Assembly: GCF_003024675.1 (NCBI RefSeq)
Contig: NZ_PYLP01000002.1
Coordinates: 206,257-270,256 of the forward strand
DNA from: Faecalibacillus faecis
GTDB lineage: Bacteria > Bacillota_I > Bacilli_A > Erysipelotrichales > Coprobacillaceae
DNA: 64,000 bases
Direction of reading: 5' to 3'
Shown here: positions 63,511-64,000 of the stretch, in pieces
Numbering within the stretch: position 1 is the stretch's first letter
Layout of the letters: every line of letters begins with the position of its first letter
Translations under genes and position numbers: made by a program
The notes under the pieces: generated by a model
Told to the model about the DNA's origin: nothing
The model's input: the letters and a program-made list of their open reading frames with translations, nothing else
The model's database searches: none

Positions 63511-64000
63511 ATAAACCTTTTTCAGTTAATTCACGTGCCACATCATCTTTGATTGTAACACCTGCTGCTTTTAACTCGGCAATCTTATCTGCAAATTGTG
63601 GTAAGTATTTTTCATGAGCAATCAATAATTCATTTAAAACATTCACCATTTTTTGTCCTGATACTGTTTGTGGATTTAAAATGAATGCTTGCATTAATAA
63701 CCCATAATCACCAGTTACAGCTGCTTCTTCAACACATAACTCCATGTTTTTCATGCATTGTAACCATCCTCTTTGAGCTGGTTGTAATGAGCCAAAAGCA
63801 ATTGCTCTTGCCCCTGTTGAACCAATATAAGATGAAACTTCTACCGCACAGTCAGCTGGTAAATCTGGTACAGATCCATTATTTTTAGTTGTTACTACGA
63901 TATGTGATAATTTATTTCCATAAATAGAAGCAATTGTTTCACAAGCCGCATCTGAATAATGTGCTCCTCCACGTTTTGCTAATTGTTCTGGTTTATGATC
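63509..64000 (-). CDS. GH4 6-phospho-alpha/beta-glucosidase, C-terminal part
   Basis: The frame runs off the right edge; the C-terminal 164 residues are present, including RGGAHYSDAACETIASIYGN, SSYIGSTGARAIAFG and the end DVARELTEKGL. GH4 enzymes use NAD and Mn2+ to cleave phosphorylated disaccharides imported by a PTS. Lac/cel-family EIIB genes elsewhere in the window fit such a pathway, but they are not adjacent. 6-phospho-beta-glucosidase (CelF/LicH type) is the more likely member; alpha-type remains possible. Confidence 0.85.
   Translation of the reverse strand, partial: DHKPEQLAKRGGAHYSDAACETIASIYGNKLSHIVVTTKNNGSVPDLPADCAVEVSSYIGSTGARAIAFGSLQPAQRGWLQCMKNMELCVEEAAVTGDYGLLMQAFILNPQTVSGQKMVNVLNELLIAHEKYLPQFADKIAELKAAGVTIKDDVARELTEKGL

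Noticed and set aside
1..64000. CRISPR arrays, tRNA or rRNA genes
   Set aside because: No regularly spaced direct repeats and no cloverleaf or rRNA-like sequence seen by eye; a tRNAscan/CRISPR search would be decisive.

Overview
The window is AT-rich chromosomal DNA from a spore-forming Bacillota, most likely an Erysipelotrichia/Coprobacillaceae-type gut bacterium. That placement is inference from AT-rich codon use, a NadD-YqeK fusion, an uninterrupted pro-sigma-K gene, a SpoIIM-like gene, dipicolinate synthase genes (dpaA/dpaB), and Bacillus-like gene order in several blocks (spoIIM-xerD-deoB; yqeH-yhbY-nadD/yqeK-rsfS-yqeM; ynzC-tkt-yneF; dpaA/dpaB-rnj-ftsK/spoIIIE-ymfF/ymfH). No tRNA, rRNA or CRISPR array was recognised.

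Layout: 1-3.2 kb carries spoIIM-like, xerD and deoB. 3.2-10.5 kb is an accessory stretch. It holds a structured repeat-like element, coiled-coil fragments of an unknown element, an IS21-family remnant with its terminal repeats sitting in a phage tail gene remnant, other broken ORFs, a membrane-anchored protein behind a promoter with an 11-C tract at the predicted transcription start, an orphan PTS EIIB gene with an unusual inverted-repeat operator, an intact-looking IS256-family element, and a GC-rich structured segment ending in a terminator. 10.5-14.6 kb carries purF, the ACT/DUF711 pair and two more PTS EIIB genes. 14.6-22.2 kb carries a phosphodiesterase, an XRE regulator and the yqeH-to-U32 peptidase operon, which covers ribosome assembly, NAD synthesis, SAH recycling and rRNA modification. 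22.3-27.7 kb holds sigK and topoisomerase IV (parE-parC). 27.7-32.1 kb holds plsY, a phosphatase, yneF, tkt, ynzC and a 6S-like RNA. 32.1-45.3 kb is a long leftward block: two M16 peptidase-like genes, a BMP-type nucleoside ABC transporter, FtsK/SpoIIIE, RNase J and DpaAB. 45.4-52 kb holds DJ-1/PfpI, coaBC, coaX (CoA synthesis), a DUF421 protein and a zinc-type P-ATPase with its ArsR repressor. 52-60 kb holds a nicotinamidase-like hydrolase, ilvE, citrate synthase, a second P-type ATPase, an HD hydrolase, free-Met-sulfoxide reductase and a polysaccharide deacetylase. 60.2-64 kb holds a TetM/EF-G-like GTPase fused to a Rae1/YacP-type NYN nuclease, tcdA, and the 3' part of a GH4 6-phospho-glucosidase.

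The most notable observation is the 842-residue protein at 60.2-62.7 kb. It joins a ribosomal-protection-type GTPase, a family that works in the ribosomal A site, to a nuclease domain whose free-standing homologue Rae1 cleaves mRNA in the A site. Also notable are three orphan EIIB paralogues, the C11 tract at a promoter start, two possibly related structured elements bracketing the degraded island, Ile80 in ParC, and a habit of placing stop codons inside terminator hairpins.
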